From NCBI GenBank assembly GCA_024641705.1, contig JAHECO010000006.1, positions 1 to 64,000 on the forward strand: a stretch of DNA of 64,000 nt. Reading direction: 5' to 3'. The first letter of the stretch is position 1. Each line of letters starts with the position of its first letter. This document shows, in pieces, positions 16,074 to 26,259 of this stretch. The DNA is from Candidatus Kryptoniota bacterium (GTDB taxonomy: Bacteria > Bacteroidota > Ignavibacteria > Kryptoniales > JAKASW01). The translations under genes and the position numbers were made by a program. The notes below the pieces were generated by a model. It was given only the letters and a program-made list of their open reading frames with translations. It was not told the DNA's origin and did not search any database.

Positions 16074-18077
16074 ATGAAGAAAATGTTCCTGCTGGTCCTG
16101 CTTTTGGCTGTTTCACAATTTCCCGTGAAGGCTCAAACGAACGAGAGCACAGTCACATTAGACGCTTCGGCGCAGGAGTATAAGATAGACAAAAATATCT
16201 ACGGCCAGTTTGCCGAAGATCTCGGCCATCTTATCTATGGAGGTATATGGGTGGGACCGGAGTCCTCAATACCTAATATCGATGGGATCCGGAAAGATGT
16301 GGTTGACGCCTTAAGAGAAATTAGAGTGCCGGTCCTGCGCTGGCCGGGCGGATGTTTTGCGGACCTATACCACTGGATGGATGGTATAGGGCCGCGTGAT
16401 AAGAGACCCGAGACGATCAACACGAATTGGGGCGGCGTGACCGACGATAACGGTTTCGGGACGGCGGAATTCCTGCAGTTGTGCAAGTTGGTCGGTTGCG
16501 CACCGTATTTTACCGGGAATGTCGGCAGCGGCACCGTGAAGGAATTGTCGCAGTGGGTCGAGTACGTCAACTCCGACAATATCAGTACGATAACTAAGTT
16601 GCGGGAGAAGTATGGACGGGCGAAGCCGTGGGGAGTAAAATACTGGGGATTGGGAAATGAAAGTTGGGGATGCGGCGGACACATGATGCCTGAATACTAT
16701 GCCGACCAGGTTAGGAGATACGGGACTTACATGCACAATTACGGGAACTACAGATTGTTCAAAATCGCTTCGGGCCCGAACGGAGACAACTATCTCTGGA
16801 CAAGCGTGCTTATGGGCGATGCCGGTCCGTACATCGACGGATTGTCACTGCACTACTATGCGTCCGCAACTCAACACACCGCCGCCGACTTTGATGAATC
16901 GGGGTGGTTCGACATCATGAAGAAGAGCTTGAAGATGAACGAGCTGATCACAAAACATTCCGCGATAATGGACAAATATGATCCGCTTAAAAGGGTCGCG
17001 CTTGTTGTTGACGAATGGGGTACATGGTACAAAGTCGAGCCCGGTACAAATCCTCATTTCCTTTACCAGCAGAACACGATGCGCGACGCAGTTGCCGCCG
17101 CGTGCAATCTGAATATCTTCAACAACCATTGTGATCGGGTCAGAATGGCTTGCATTGCACAGGTCGTCAATGTATTGCAGTCAATGATTCTTACGAAGGG
17201 AGACAAGATGATTCTTACCCCCACTTACTATGTATTCGACCTGTACAAGGTCCATCAAGATGCCATGATGGTGCCGGTCCAGGTACGATTGAGCAATTAT
17301 GAATTCGACGGTGGGACTCTTCCCGCGATAAATTGTTCTGCGTCAATTGACAGCACGGGCATGATGCATATCTCTCTGGTCAACATAGATCCGGATTCGA
17401 CTGAGAATGTGGCAGTGGATCTGAAAGCCTTTGAGGCAGATAAGATTTCCGGCAAAATATTGACTGCCGGTAAAATGAATGCACATAATACATTTGAAAA
17501 TCCTAACGCTGTAAAACCTGTGCGCTTCGCAGATTTCAAGTTAAAAGACAATAATCTGGAAGTTGACATGCCCCCGATGTCTGTGGTGACCTTGGCTGTG
17601 AACGGAACCATAAGGATGAAAGCGGGTACTGCGATCGAATTGAAAAATCCGGGACATGGAATTGCCTATGACTACTACGAATTAGGGGAAGCCGAAAGAC
17701 TACCCGGGTTTTCAGCGCTCAGCCCGGATTCATCAGGCATGCTTGATAGTCTCGTTTTGCCGAAGGAAGTCAGAGAAGATAATTTCGCCGTAAGGTATGA
17801 AGGCTTCATAAGAATACCCCAAAGCGGACTATACACTTTCTACACTAATTCCGATGACGGCTCCGCTCTTTTGATTGACGGCCGGGTCGTCGTGAATAAC
17901 GATGGCAGGCATGCGCCGGAGGAAAGATCGGGATATGCCGAATTATCGGCAGGATACCACAGAATAGAAGTAATGTATTTCCAGGCTACCGGTGGAATGG
18001 AAATGAGCGCAAGCATCAAGGGACCAAACTTGAAGAAGCAAATTATCCCGGCAGGGATGCTGTTCACAACACACTAG
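16074..18077 (+). CDS. GH51 alpha-L-arabinofuranosidase with C-terminal PA14 domain
   Basis: This secreted enzyme of about 667 residues should release arabinofuranose from arabinan or arabinoxylan side chains. It has a signal peptide ([21 protein letters not shown]). The TIM-barrel catalytic domain shows [15 protein letters not shown], acid/base E196 in WGLGNESWG and nucleophile E314 in [10 protein letters not shown] beta sandwich follows and then a PA14 domain at about 540-665 ([20 protein letters not shown], then [13 protein letters not shown]), probably for sugar binding. I chose the ATG at 16074 because CCGGAG lies before it and it starts the signal peptide. The leader from the proposed promoter is about 310 bases. 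A GH92 gene follows 103 bases downstream. Confidence 0.95.
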   Translation: MKKMFLLVLLLAVSQFPVKAQTNESTVTLDASAQEYKIDKNIYGQFAEDLGHLIYGGIWVGPESSIPNIDGIRKDVVDALREIRVPVLRWPGGCFADLYHWMDGIGPRDKRPETINTNWGGVTDDNGFGTAEFLQLCKLVGCAPYFTGNVGSGTVKELSQWVEYVNSDNISTITKLREKYGRAKPWGVKYWGLGNESWGCGGHMMPEYYADQVRRYGTYMHNYGNYRLFKIASGPNGDNYLWTSVLMGDAGPYIDGLSLHYYASATQHTAADFDESGWFDIMKKSLKMNELITKHSAIMDKYDPLKRVALVVDEWGTWYKVEPGTNPHFLYQQNTMRDAVAAACNLNIFNNHCDRVRMACIAQVVNVLQSMILTKGDKMILTPTYYVFDLYKVHQDAMMVPVQVRLSNYEFDGGTLPAINCSASIDSTGMMHISLVNIDPDSTENVAVDLKAFEADKISGKILTAGKMNAHNTFENPNAVKPVRFADFKLKDNNLEVDMPPMSVVTLAVNGTIRMKAGTAIELKNPGHGIAYDYYELGEAERLPGFSALSPDSSGMLDSLVLPKEVREDNFAVRYEGFIRIPQSGLYTFYTNSDDGSALLIDGRVVVNNDGRHAPEERSGYAELSAGYHRIEVMYFQATGGMEMSASIKGPNLKKQIIPAGMLFTTH

Positions 18078-18180
18078 GAGCAATGCTTGCTTGCTCGTGA
18101 TGACTTTGCCGGATCTTGCGGAAGGGGAATGCGCAAGAGTGCCGCAGATATTTCCGAAAAGAGATGACAGGTGAAAGGTG

Positions 18181-20589
18181 ATGGCGAACAACCCGAAAGC
18201 AGGAAGTTTGGAGAGGGACGGCAAGAGAAAAAACCGTGGGCAGGCCTTGATGCCGCAGGGGATCTGCACGGAGTCTAGGCGAGTGGGTGTAGGATCGCGT
18301 AATCCGTGGCAAATACTGGCCGTGCTTATGATGTTGGTTGGAGCCTCCGGGGCATGTCTCTCCTCGCCGTACCATCACAATTTGCGCGCGGGCGCCGGGC
18401 CGCAAAAAGTGGATACTACGAAGAATCTGGTCGGGTTTGTAGACCCTTTCATCGGCACGGATGCAGGGGGCAATACGATCCCTGCAGTTGGCCTCCCCTT
18501 TGGCATGACGCAGTGGACCCCGCAAACATGTACTTCAGAGGAGAAATGCGAACCGCCCTATGTTTACACCGATACTGTCATGAGTGGATTCAGAGGGTCT
18601 CACTGGTTGAGCGGTTCCTGCACTCAAGATTATGGGAGTTTCACGTTGATGCCCATTACCGGCAAACTGACGACAAGTTGGGCTGAATATCAGACGGCCT
18701 TTTCTCACGATGATGAACTGTCCATGCCGTATTATTACCGCGTCGGGTTACCGCGATACCGCCTGGTTGCGGAACTGACTGCAACAGAACGTTGCGCCAT
18801 GATGCGCTTCACGGCCGAACGAAGCGGTGATTTCTATTTGTTGATAACACCAAACAGCGATAGAAAAAAAGGCTACGTTAAGATCGACCCGGCGCAAAAC
18901 GAGATTGTCGGTTATAATCCGGCTTATCGAATTTACCAGGGGGCAGGGGAGCCTGCCGGTTTCAGCGGCTATTTTGCTGCCCAAGTGATGAAGCCTTTCG
19001 ATCGATGGGGAACATTCAGCGAGGGTCACACTTTTTCTAACGACAGCATGAACGGCGGCGAAGATATTGGTGCCTATGTCCATTACAGGGTTACGAAAGG
19101 AGAACAGATACTCGTCCGTATCGGAACGTCGTTTACAAGCATCGATGAGGCCCGCAAAAATCTTAAAGTCGAAATACCGGCATGGAATTTTGACGGAATC
19201 CGAGACAAGGCCAGGGCGACCTGGGAAAAGGCCCTGAACAGGATAAGCGTGACGGACGGGTCATCCGGGAACGAGCGGATATTTTACACAGCCTTGTATC
19301 ATACGATGCAGCAACCGCGCATGTTCAGTGATGTTGACGGCACCTACCCGGCTTTTTCCAAACAGTATGAGACTGCCAGGTTGGATAGTGGACACTACTA
19401 CGATGACTTTTCTATGTGGGATATTTTCCGGGCAGAAATTCCTTTATATGAACTGCTGTCGCCTTCTCTTGTCAACGATTGGGTGAGATCATTTATCCTG
19501 AAAGGGGACGATGGAGGATGGTTACCGATATTCCCCTGCTGGAACAATTATACATCGGAAATGATTGGTGACCACAGCATTGCGTTCATTGCGTCTGCCT
19601 ATAACAAAGGCATTCGGAACTATGACGTGCTTCAGGCGTACGGCCTCATGCGGAAGAATGCTTTCGATATTCCCGATGCGAAAGACTACGCCGATGGAAA
19701 GGGGCGGCGCGCCCTCCCGAGTTACTTGCGATATGGGTATGTCCCTCTTGAAGATCATGTGCCGTTCGCATTTCACTCCAATGAGCAGGTGTCTCGTACT
19801 CTTGAATATGCTTTCGACGATTACAGCCTGGCTACTGTGGCTGACAGCTTAGGGAAGATGTCTGATTACAGGACTCTTATGAAGCGAGCGAAGAATTATA
19901 GAAACGTGTTCGATTCATCGATAGGAATGGTAAGAGGCAGGCATATGGACGGGAGTTGGGCCGCAGACTTCAATCCCGACAAACGGGAATCGTATATTAC
20001 AGAAGGAACTCCGAGGCAGTGGTCTTTCTATGTGCCGCAGGACATACCCGGCCTTGCCGCACTAATGGGAGGACGTGCACGGATGGAAGAAGAATTGGAC
20101 AGCCTGTTTACAGGGGACAATTATAATCCGGGAAATGAACCGGACCAGCAGGCTCCGTTCATGTATGACTATACTCCTCACCCATGGAAGACTCAATTGC
20201 AGGTGCGCAGAATCCTGCACGATGATTACTCGGACGGCCCTGCGGGTCTGCCCGGCAATGACGATGCGGGAGAAATGTCGGCATGGTATGTCTTTGCTGC
20301 TCTTGGGTTTTACCCGGTCAATCCGGTATCGAACGATTACCTGTTGAGTTCACCTCTTTTCGGCAAGATCGAAATCCGCATCGGCGGGAATACTCCTCTC
20401 CATATTGTGACTCATAAGGTCTCGTCAACATCGAAATACATTTATAAAGTGGAATGGAACGGGAAGCCGCTTTTGTATGACTACATAAGCTTCGGCTCGC
20501 TGTTGAAAGGGGGTACGCTTGAATTCTTTCTGGGAGACCAGCCATCCAACTGGGGAAGCAAAAAAGGAGAACAGCCCGCGGGTTTGTAA
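18181..20589 (+). CDS. GH92 family alpha-mannosidase-like enzyme
   Basis: This protein of about 802 residues matches GH92, mostly calcium-dependent exo-alpha-mannosidases. The N-terminal beta sandwich begins VDPFIGTDAGGNTIPAVGLP, and the (alpha/alpha)6 catalytic domain carries GNEPDQQAPFMYDY and later GLPGNDDAGEMSAWYVFAAL, matching the conserved GNEP and GNDDxGxMSAW motifs. A hydrophobic export segment ending GASGAC suggests a lipoprotein, but about 40 hydrophilic residues precede it. The true start may therefore be a later codon such as the GTG near 18283. It is probably co-transcribed with GH51. Linkage specificity is not readable. Confidence 0.93.
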   Translation: MANNPKAGSLERDGKRKNRGQALMPQGICTESRRVGVGSRNPWQILAVLMMLVGASGACLSSPYHHNLRAGAGPQKVDTTKNLVGFVDPFIGTDAGGNTIPAVGLPFGMTQWTPQTCTSEEKCEPPYVYTDTVMSGFRGSHWLSGSCTQDYGSFTLMPITGKLTTSWAEYQTAFSHDDELSMPYYYRVGLPRYRLVAELTATERCAMMRFTAERSGDFYLLITPNSDRKKGYVKIDPAQNEIVGYNPAYRIYQGAGEPAGFSGYFAAQVMKPFDRWGTFSEGHTFSNDSMNGGEDIGAYVHYRVTKGEQILVRIGTSFTSIDEARKNLKVEIPAWNFDGIRDKARATWEKALNRISVTDGSSGNERIFYTALYHTMQQPRMFSDVDGTYPAFSKQYETARLDSGHYYDDFSMWDIFRAEIPLYELLSPSLVNDWVRSFILKGDDGGWLPIFPCWNNYTSEMIGDHSIAFIASAYNKGIRNYDVLQAYGLMRKNAFDIPDAKDYADGKGRRALPSYLRYGYVPLEDHVPFAFHSNEQVSRTLEYAFDDYSLATVADSLGKMSDYRTLMKRAKNYRNVFDSSIGMVRGRHMDGSWAADFNPDKRESYITEGTPRQWSFYVPQDIPGLAALMGGRARMEEELDSLFTGDNYNPGNEPDQQAPFMYDYTPHPWKTQLQVRRILHDDYSDGPAGLPGNDDAGEMSAWYVFAALGFYPVNPVSNDYLLSSPLFGKIEIRIGGNTPLHIVTHKVSSTSKYIYKVEWNGKPLLYDYISFGSLLKGGTLEFFLGDQPSNWGSKKGEQPAGL

Positions 20590-21009
20590 ACTGGCAATGT
20601 CCGAGAGTTTTCGCTGACTAGCTCAACGGATTCGGTTAACCATGAGAGCGATGTACTTCTCCTCGGTGGGGAAGGGCCGGCGAAAGGGCGCGATGGTTCG
20701 TTGGCATTATTTTCGATGAGCCGCTGAGCTCCAATAGTGTCATGATGTGAAGGGAGTTTACATTCGTGTATGTAGGGTTGTCTTCCATGCAGTGTCTCTT
20801 TCTCAGGAATAGCACCATTGACAGCATCGACTATCCGGATGTCGGGTGCCGGCGGAATCCCGCCTCCGAATCAGCTCATGCCCATGTCGGGCGTCGGATT
20901 TCCAACACGAGATCAATGAGACTGCCCGTCTTTCTCGCGGACATGAATGATTTTGGCAAAAACAGTCTTCAAGAAATCATCAGTTGGAGATTAAAAAAGC
21001 GCAAAACGC
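20590..21009. other. Intergenic region upstream of the receptor promoter
   Basis: About 420 bases without a supportable gene. I see no terminator, tRNA or recognisable gene remnant. The short frame 20766-21035 lacks a ribosome-binding site and any family feature. The region ends at the promoter described next. Confidence 0.35.
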
Positions 21010-21131
21010 TTGACTTTGAAAAGGGAATATATTAAATACCTTAAGCGGTTTAGGAAAGAACAACAAGAGTAATGGAAGTGCCTGAGATACAATGTATTAC
21101 ACGATATAACAAAAGAAATAGAGCGGTTTAG
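21010..21131 (+). promoter_or_regulatory. Promoter with paired operators for the TonB receptor unit
   Basis: TTGACT (21010-21015), 17 bases, then TAAATA (21033-21038), with nearly the same spacer as the promoter at 15729. Site 1 is CTTAAGCGGTTTAG (21040-21053). Site 2 is ATAGAGCGGTTTAG (21118-21131), identical over 14 bases to the downstream site of the GH51 promoter and again exactly 78 bases after site 1. Two sites at this distance suit looping by a LacI-family tetramer. The leader to the receptor start codon is about 365 bases with no visible gene. Confidence 0.75.
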
Positions 21132-21412
21132 TTTGTGTCTTTGATACCACCCGGCATGCCAGGATTTACAGGCGCCTTTCTGCTTTCTGCGACAAACACT
21201 TCAAATGGTGCATTATCACACCCGAACAATTCCCAGTTCCCAAAAACGAGAATGGTCGGTCGGGGAAGATACGACTCTGATCAAATAGATCGGTGCGCCA
21301 TTATCGGCAAAAGGAAAAGGCTCAATAAATGATAGTGTCGCACAGCCATCTGCTCCCTGCTGGTGGCGTGCATGAGTAATCGAGAGTACTTGATTTTTGG
21401 AAAGGTGATAGC

Positions 21413-24406
21413 GTGGAACAACTACTCATCAAAAAGTATTGGATATTACTTCTTCTCCTAATCCCAACTACACTTTTTGCATCCGGAAAGCTAAAGGGTG
21501 TCATTATCGATTCAACGACGCACGAGCCATTGGTGGGTGCGAATATAATGCTTGTCGGGACTTCGCATGGAGCTGCTTCCGACTTGGACGGAAATTACCT
21601 GGTCCAGGCCATTTCGGCAGGTCTTTATGTTGTAAAATGCTCCTATATAGGGTATAACTCTAAGGAAGCGAAGGTAACCATCTCTGACGACAAAACTACC
21701 GAGCTTAACTTCGCGCTGAAGTATGGTGTCGGGGTTAGAGGCAAAGAGGTGGTAATTACAGCTCAAGCTACCGGTCAGGCTGCAGCAATTAACCAACAGG
21801 TCACGTCCGACAGAATTGAAAACGTCGTCTCTGAGCAGAAGATCCGAGAATTGCCTGATGCAAATGCCGCAGAGGCGCTTGGACGTCTGCCGGGAATTTC
21901 CGTAGTTCGTTCGGGCGGGGAAGCGAGTGAGATCACCCTGCGCGGTCTGAGCGAAAGCTACACAACAATCACATTGGACGGGACGAAATTGTCGCCGACC
22001 GATGCCGATTCCCGGGGAGTTGACTTGAGCACGATCGCGCAGGGGTCACTCTCGGGGATCACGGTGACAAAGGCCATCACGGCGGACATGGACGGTTCGG
22101 GGATTGCCGGCAACGTGAACTTCGAGACAAAGACTGCTCCTGAAATACGCTCAATTCAAGTAACTGCCCAGGGATCGTATGGGGCACTTGACAACACATA
22201 CAAGCAGTACAATTTTTATGGAAACTATGGAGAGCGGTTCTTCAACGATGTGCTCGGCGTGCAACTGTTTGGAAACATTGAACAACGCGACCGCAGCAGC
22301 GAAAACTATAATGTCGCCTACGATCAGACGCTCCTCAAAAACACCAACTGGGGAATCAGCGACTTCACGATCCAGTATGCCCCCGAATTAAGAAGACGAA
22401 GGGGAGAGAGGTTGCTGCTTGATATAAGGACCCCGGACGGGGGCGTGATAAAATTCAATGGCGATTTCAACAGGACGGAACGCCGACTGTCGATGATTGG
22501 GCGTGACTATCCCGTCGAATGGGCCAGTCCTGAGTACACGTTCACAGGGCAGGATATCAACACGAACATTCTTACCCTGTCGCTGGAGGGTAAGAACAAC
22601 GCTGCCGGTTGGCAGGTGAATTGGAATTTCTCGTTTACGCAGTCGAGCACCGACGAACCCTACAACTACAGCTTGGATTTCGTTGAGCCGTCAACGCTTG
22701 ATTCAGCCGGCAATGTCACCTCGGGAATGAAGACTGTTCCCGTGTCGCTGTGGCACGGTCCATATCAAGCTCTGATCCCATATGCTGTCGACAACTTCAG
22801 TTACGCGTATCTCGATTACGCGAACATCAGGACCAGCAACAACCTTGATTTCCAGAGGACCGCCACGGTCGACATCAAGAGAGACTACTCCCTCTCGAGT
22901 CTGAGCGGTGAACTTAAGTTCGGAGGGAAGTATAACGGCCATTATCACAGGAGAAAGAGTAATTATGTTTTCGCGCCGTATTATAACGGGGCGCAGGTCA
23001 TGAGCTCCATGGTGCTGCCAAACGGTTCTATCGTGCCGAAGGATTGGGCAGCTTACGGCTTTGCGAATCTTCAGAAGGCTGGCGGGCTGATACTCATGAC
23101 GAATTTCATCGGCAGCTCCACCCGCAATGTGTACGGTTTGTACTCGCTAAATCCGCTCATTGATCCGAACCTCATGAGGAACTGGTACAGCATCAGCATC
23201 AATGGCATCGACCCAAATTCAAAGGCGCGCGAGTACTCGGATGGCACTTCAGAGGATGGAACAGACTACAGTGCCATGGAAAGCGTAGGAGCGGCCTATC
23301 TCATGAACACGTTGAATTTAGGGACTTTCGCGACCCTGATTGCGGGAGTACGACTCGAGGTCGATAATGATACTTACCAGGCGTACTATACCACGGAGCC
23401 GCTTTCTATCTACTCTCTATTCAGCGACACCACCGCGGCACACACTGAATCAATCCTTCTTCCTAATTTCCATCTTATCCTTCGGCCCACAAACTTCATG
23501 AACGTCCGCCTTGCCGCCTACCGCGGCGTTACCCGGCCCGACTTCAATTACAGACTCCCTACCTATCTCCTTGTCGGCGTGGCCGCGTACGTCAGCAACC
23601 CGCTCGCGAAAATTGGGAACACCGCTTTGAGGAACGGGAGTGCTTGGAACTATGAACTCAATGTCCAGTTTTACGGAAACGATATCGGCCTTCTTTCGCT
23701 GTCCTCGTACTTCAAGCAGATCGATAATCAAGTTGAACTCCTGAACGGGCTTCCTGTCTTCCCTAACACCAATCTAGCCGACAGCATGGGCGTAAGGTTT
23801 TTAGGTGGCCAGCGCCCCTTCAGTAGTACATACTACCTTACCTATCCATATAATTCATCCAAGCCGACTTACGTGTGGGGCTTTGAACTTGAACAGCAGA
23901 CGAATTTCCTTTTCCTACCCGGATACCTGAGGGGTCTCACATTGAGCTACAATCTGTCGCTTGTCAAGAACCAGACCTACGTCCCTTTTGCAAAGATAGT
24001 CTACGATACCGTCTACATTGCAGGTTTTCCGATCGCCAAACCAATAGCCCAGCTCGACGAACAAAAGAACAGATTAGTCAACTCGCCTGAGTTTTTCTGC
24101 AACGTTGTGCTGGGATACGATATAGGCGGCTTCTCTGTGCGACTGTCGTACTTTTACCAAGATAATTACTACAACGGCTTCTCAAGCGATCAACGCTCGA
24201 ACCCGATTCAGAATGCCTTTGCGCGGATGGACCTTGTGCTGAAACAGACATTGAGTGAGCACCTGGCTATCGGATTAAATATCAATAACCTGACTAATTA
24301 TAATGAGGGAACGAGCCTCCAGAATGCAATTACTGGATGGACACTGCAAACATCAAGCGTCAGGTACGGCACCGACGCTGACCTCTGGCTCGGGGTCACA
24401 CTCTAG
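21413..24406 (+). CDS. TonB-dependent receptor (glycan locus, no SusD partner)
   Basis: This 997-residue outer-membrane receptor starts with GTG after AAAGGTG. It has a signal peptide (ILLLLLIPTTLFASG), a carboxypeptidase-regulatory-like domain at about 24-110 (THEPLVGANIMLVGTS, DLDGNYLV), and a plug at about 125-245 with RELPDANAAEALGRLPG and RGLSESYTTITLDGTKL. These last motifs are typical of the Xanthomonas/Caulobacter-type TonB receptors (TIGR01782). A barrel of more than 700 residues follows. The paired operators upstream tie it to the arabinofuranosidase unit, so it probably imports an oligosaccharide. No SusD-like gene follows; the next gene is a T9SS-exported beta-helix protein. Confidence 0.94.
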   Translation: MEQLLIKKYWILLLLLIPTTLFASGKLKGVIIDSTTHEPLVGANIMLVGTSHGAASDLDGNYLVQAISAGLYVVKCSYIGYNSKEAKVTISDDKTTELNFALKYGVGVRGKEVVITAQATGQAAAINQQVTSDRIENVVSEQKIRELPDANAAEALGRLPGISVVRSGGEASEITLRGLSESYTTITLDGTKLSPTDADSRGVDLSTIAQGSLSGITVTKAITADMDGSGIAGNVNFETKTAPEIRSIQVTAQGSYGALDNTYKQYNFYGNYGERFFNDVLGVQLFGNIEQRDRSSENYNVAYDQTLLKNTNWGISDFTIQYAPELRRRRGERLLLDIRTPDGGVIKFNGDFNRTERRLSMIGRDYPVEWASPEYTFTGQDINTNILTLSLEGKNNAAGWQVNWNFSFTQSSTDEPYNYSLDFVEPSTLDSAGNVTSGMKTVPVSLWHGPYQALIPYAVDNFSYAYLDYANIRTSNNLDFQRTATVDIKRDYSLSSLSGELKFGGKYNGHYHRRKSNYVFAPYYNGAQVMSSMVLPNGSIVPKDWAAYGFANLQKAGGLILMTNFIGSSTRNVYGLYSLNPLIDPNLMRNWYSISINGIDPNSKAREYSDGTSEDGTDYSAMESVGAAYLMNTLNLGTFATLIAGVRLEVDNDTYQAYYTTEPLSIYSLFSDTTAAHTESILLPNFHLILRPTNFMNVRLAAYRGVTRPDFNYRLPTYLLVGVAAYVSNPLAKIGNTALRNGSAWNYELNVQFYGNDIGLLSLSSYFKQIDNQVELLNGLPVFPNTNLADSMGVRFLGGQRPFSSTYYLTYPYNSSKPTYVWGFELEQQTNFLFLPGYLRGLTLSYNLSLVKNQTYVPFAKIVYDTVYIAGFPIAKPIAQLDEQKNRLVNSPEFFCNVVLGYDIGGFSVRLSYFYQDNYYNGFSSDQRSNPIQNAFARMDLVLKQTLSEHLAIGLNINNLTNYNEGTSLQNAITGWTLQTSSVRYGTDADLWLGVTL

Positions 24407-24475
24407 AGCGAACACTATGTTGTGTGCCAACAAATCTAATTCACCAAATCACATTCACTCTTCAAGGAGGATCAA

Positions 24476-26164
24476 ATGAAAGCAGTATTACGTGTTATGT
24501 TGCCAACACTGCTGTTGCTGTCGACTGTGACAGTAGCCTTCGGTCAACATACTATGTTTCTCTCTCGGCCCACCGGTGTGACTTATCTTAGCGACATCAT
24601 TATGAGAGATACTCTCTCTAATGGTGCACGCGCTGATTCACAGAGAGTTTACGTCCTTCAGCGTGGCGGGACTTGGTTCTGGGACGGTACAATCACAAAT
24701 ACCGGGTGGACACTGGACATCGAAGCAGCGGACACCGGGAGCGGTGGGAAGGCGATTATCTATGGCACTCCGGCAGCGGGTACCACGAGCGCGCCGTATC
24801 AATGGGTTAACGTCTCAGGGGACGTCATAGTCAAGAACGTCATTATTAGCGGATACTTTGATCCTGACACGTCTGCCTTCAATAGCTATGGTGGCCCGTT
24901 CATTTTGTTCCGTTGCGCAACCCCCGGGCCTCGGATGGAATTCGACGGGAACGTGTTCTCGAATGTGGGACAGGCCGTCGCTAGCGCCTTCGCTGCGGTC
25001 CCCACAATAAAATTCCAGGACAACATTATTGTGAACCAGGGTCTTCCACCGCGCGTCGATGTAGGCAATGGGCGCGTGGTTGATATTCGGAATGTGTCTG
25101 TTGACAGCCTTGTCTTTATCAATAATACCATTTGCTATGAATTTGACAGGGTCGCAAGGCATATTGCCAGCGTTGGTCGACTGAACCACTTCATCTTCGA
25201 TCACAACACCGTCTACGAAAATGGCGGCAGGTATGGTTTGATCGCGCTTGGTGCGGTAGGTGCCAGTGTGCAGATTACCAACAATTTGTTGATCGATCCG
25301 ATGGCAGTCGGATCTGATACGTGTACAAAACGCCAATCAGATTTCAAAGAGATGAACGAATGGTGGCCGGATGGAAAGGTTAAAATGGCATGGATCTACA
25401 ACTCGCCAGTTACCTCAGACACTCTCCCCGGAAAGGTCGCGACAAATTGGGATATCGCCAAAAATTACTGGTATGTGACGCCGCAAATTCAGGCTGTTTG
25501 GGATTCATGCGTCAAGATGAACTGGGATCCCAGCCTTTCCGTCGGACGGCAGCTGACAGACAGCATCAAGAGCAGGATCGACACGTCGATGGCCTTCTTT
25601 AAACTAGATAAATTCTCGTTTGCAAACGTGCCGGCTCCGTTTGCTGGGACCGTTCTTTGGGCACTCAAGCCGATATCGGTGGGTGGCACAGGAGGTGCCT
25701 CAAGTGGTGGCATATATGTACCGTATGACAAGCGCCTCACCACCTACTATGCGGACACCATGGACTGCAGCTACTCAACATCATCCCCGGCCTACACGGG
25801 CGGCGGCGGCGGATTCCCTGCCGGCGATCTCAATTGGTTCCCTAACAAAAAGCAACAATGGCTGATAACGGGAGTCAAGAATATCCCCACAACTGTTCCG
25901 GCCAAGTTTTCATTAGAGCAAAATTATCCGAATCCATTTAACCCTTCTACCTACATTAAAGTAAACCTGAGGCAGGCTGGCGTCATGAGTCTCACGGTAT
26001 ACAATGTGCTTGGGCAAGTTGTTGAGGTTGTTGATCAGGGTTATAAACCCGCTGGAGTATATGCGTACAATATCAATATGGATCGATACGCGAGCGGAGT
26101 TTACTTCTACACGCTTCGGCAGGGACCTAACGTCATTACAAAAAAAATGCTTCTCCTTAAGTAG
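24476..26164 (+). CDS. Secreted parallel beta-helix protein with T9SS sorting domain
   Basis: This 562-residue protein has a strong ribosome-binding site (AAGGAGGATCAA) and a signal peptide ending AFGQ. The middle (about 40-290) shows repeated short hydrophobic strands with DNIIVN, INNTICYEF, FDHNTVYENG and ITNNLLIDP, typical of right-handed parallel beta-helix proteins such as pectate-lyase-like folds. No lyase or GH28 catalytic motif is clear. The last 80 residues form the type IX sorting domain: LEQNYPNPFNPSTYIKVNLR, then TVYNVLGQVV and ASGVYFYTL, ending KKMLLLK. It should be cell-surface or secreted. It follows the receptor by 70 bases in the same operon and could be a surface binding protein or polysaccharide-active enzyme. 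Confidence 0.88.
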   Translation: MKAVLRVMLPTLLLLSTVTVAFGQHTMFLSRPTGVTYLSDIIMRDTLSNGARADSQRVYVLQRGGTWFWDGTITNTGWTLDIEAADTGSGGKAIIYGTPAAGTTSAPYQWVNVSGDVIVKNVIISGYFDPDTSAFNSYGGPFILFRCATPGPRMEFDGNVFSNVGQAVASAFAAVPTIKFQDNIIVNQGLPPRVDVGNGRVVDIRNVSVDSLVFINNTICYEFDRVARHIASVGRLNHFIFDHNTVYENGGRYGLIALGAVGASVQITNNLLIDPMAVGSDTCTKRQSDFKEMNEWWPDGKVKMAWIYNSPVTSDTLPGKVATNWDIAKNYWYVTPQIQAVWDSCVKMNWDPSLSVGRQLTDSIKSRIDTSMAFFKLDKFSFANVPAPFAGTVLWALKPISVGGTGGASSGGIYVPYDKRLTTYYADTMDCSYSTSSPAYTGGGGGFPAGDLNWFPNKKQQWLITGVKNIPTTVPAKFSLEQNYPNPFNPSTYIKVNLRQAGVMSLTVYNVLGQVVEVVDQGYKPAGVYAYNINMDRYASGVYFYTLRQGPNVITKKMLLLK

Positions 26165-26189
26165 TGGATTAGCGCCACTGCCGTGGAAA

Positions 26190-26215
26190 GGACTGCCGAC
26201 GAAAGTCGGCAGTCC
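26190..26215 (+). terminator. GNRA-capped hairpin after the T9SS gene (processing or attenuator site)
   Basis: An 11-bp perfect stem GGACTGCCGAC / GTCGGCAGTCC closes on a GAAA tetraloop. There is no T-tract, so full rho-independent termination is doubtful; it may stabilise the 3' end of the receptor/beta-helix mRNA or reduce read-through to the next gene, 45 bases on. Confidence 0.6.
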
Positions 26216-26259
26216 CGTGTTATGTCAGCAACGGAACAATGGGTCAAAGGAGATATCGT

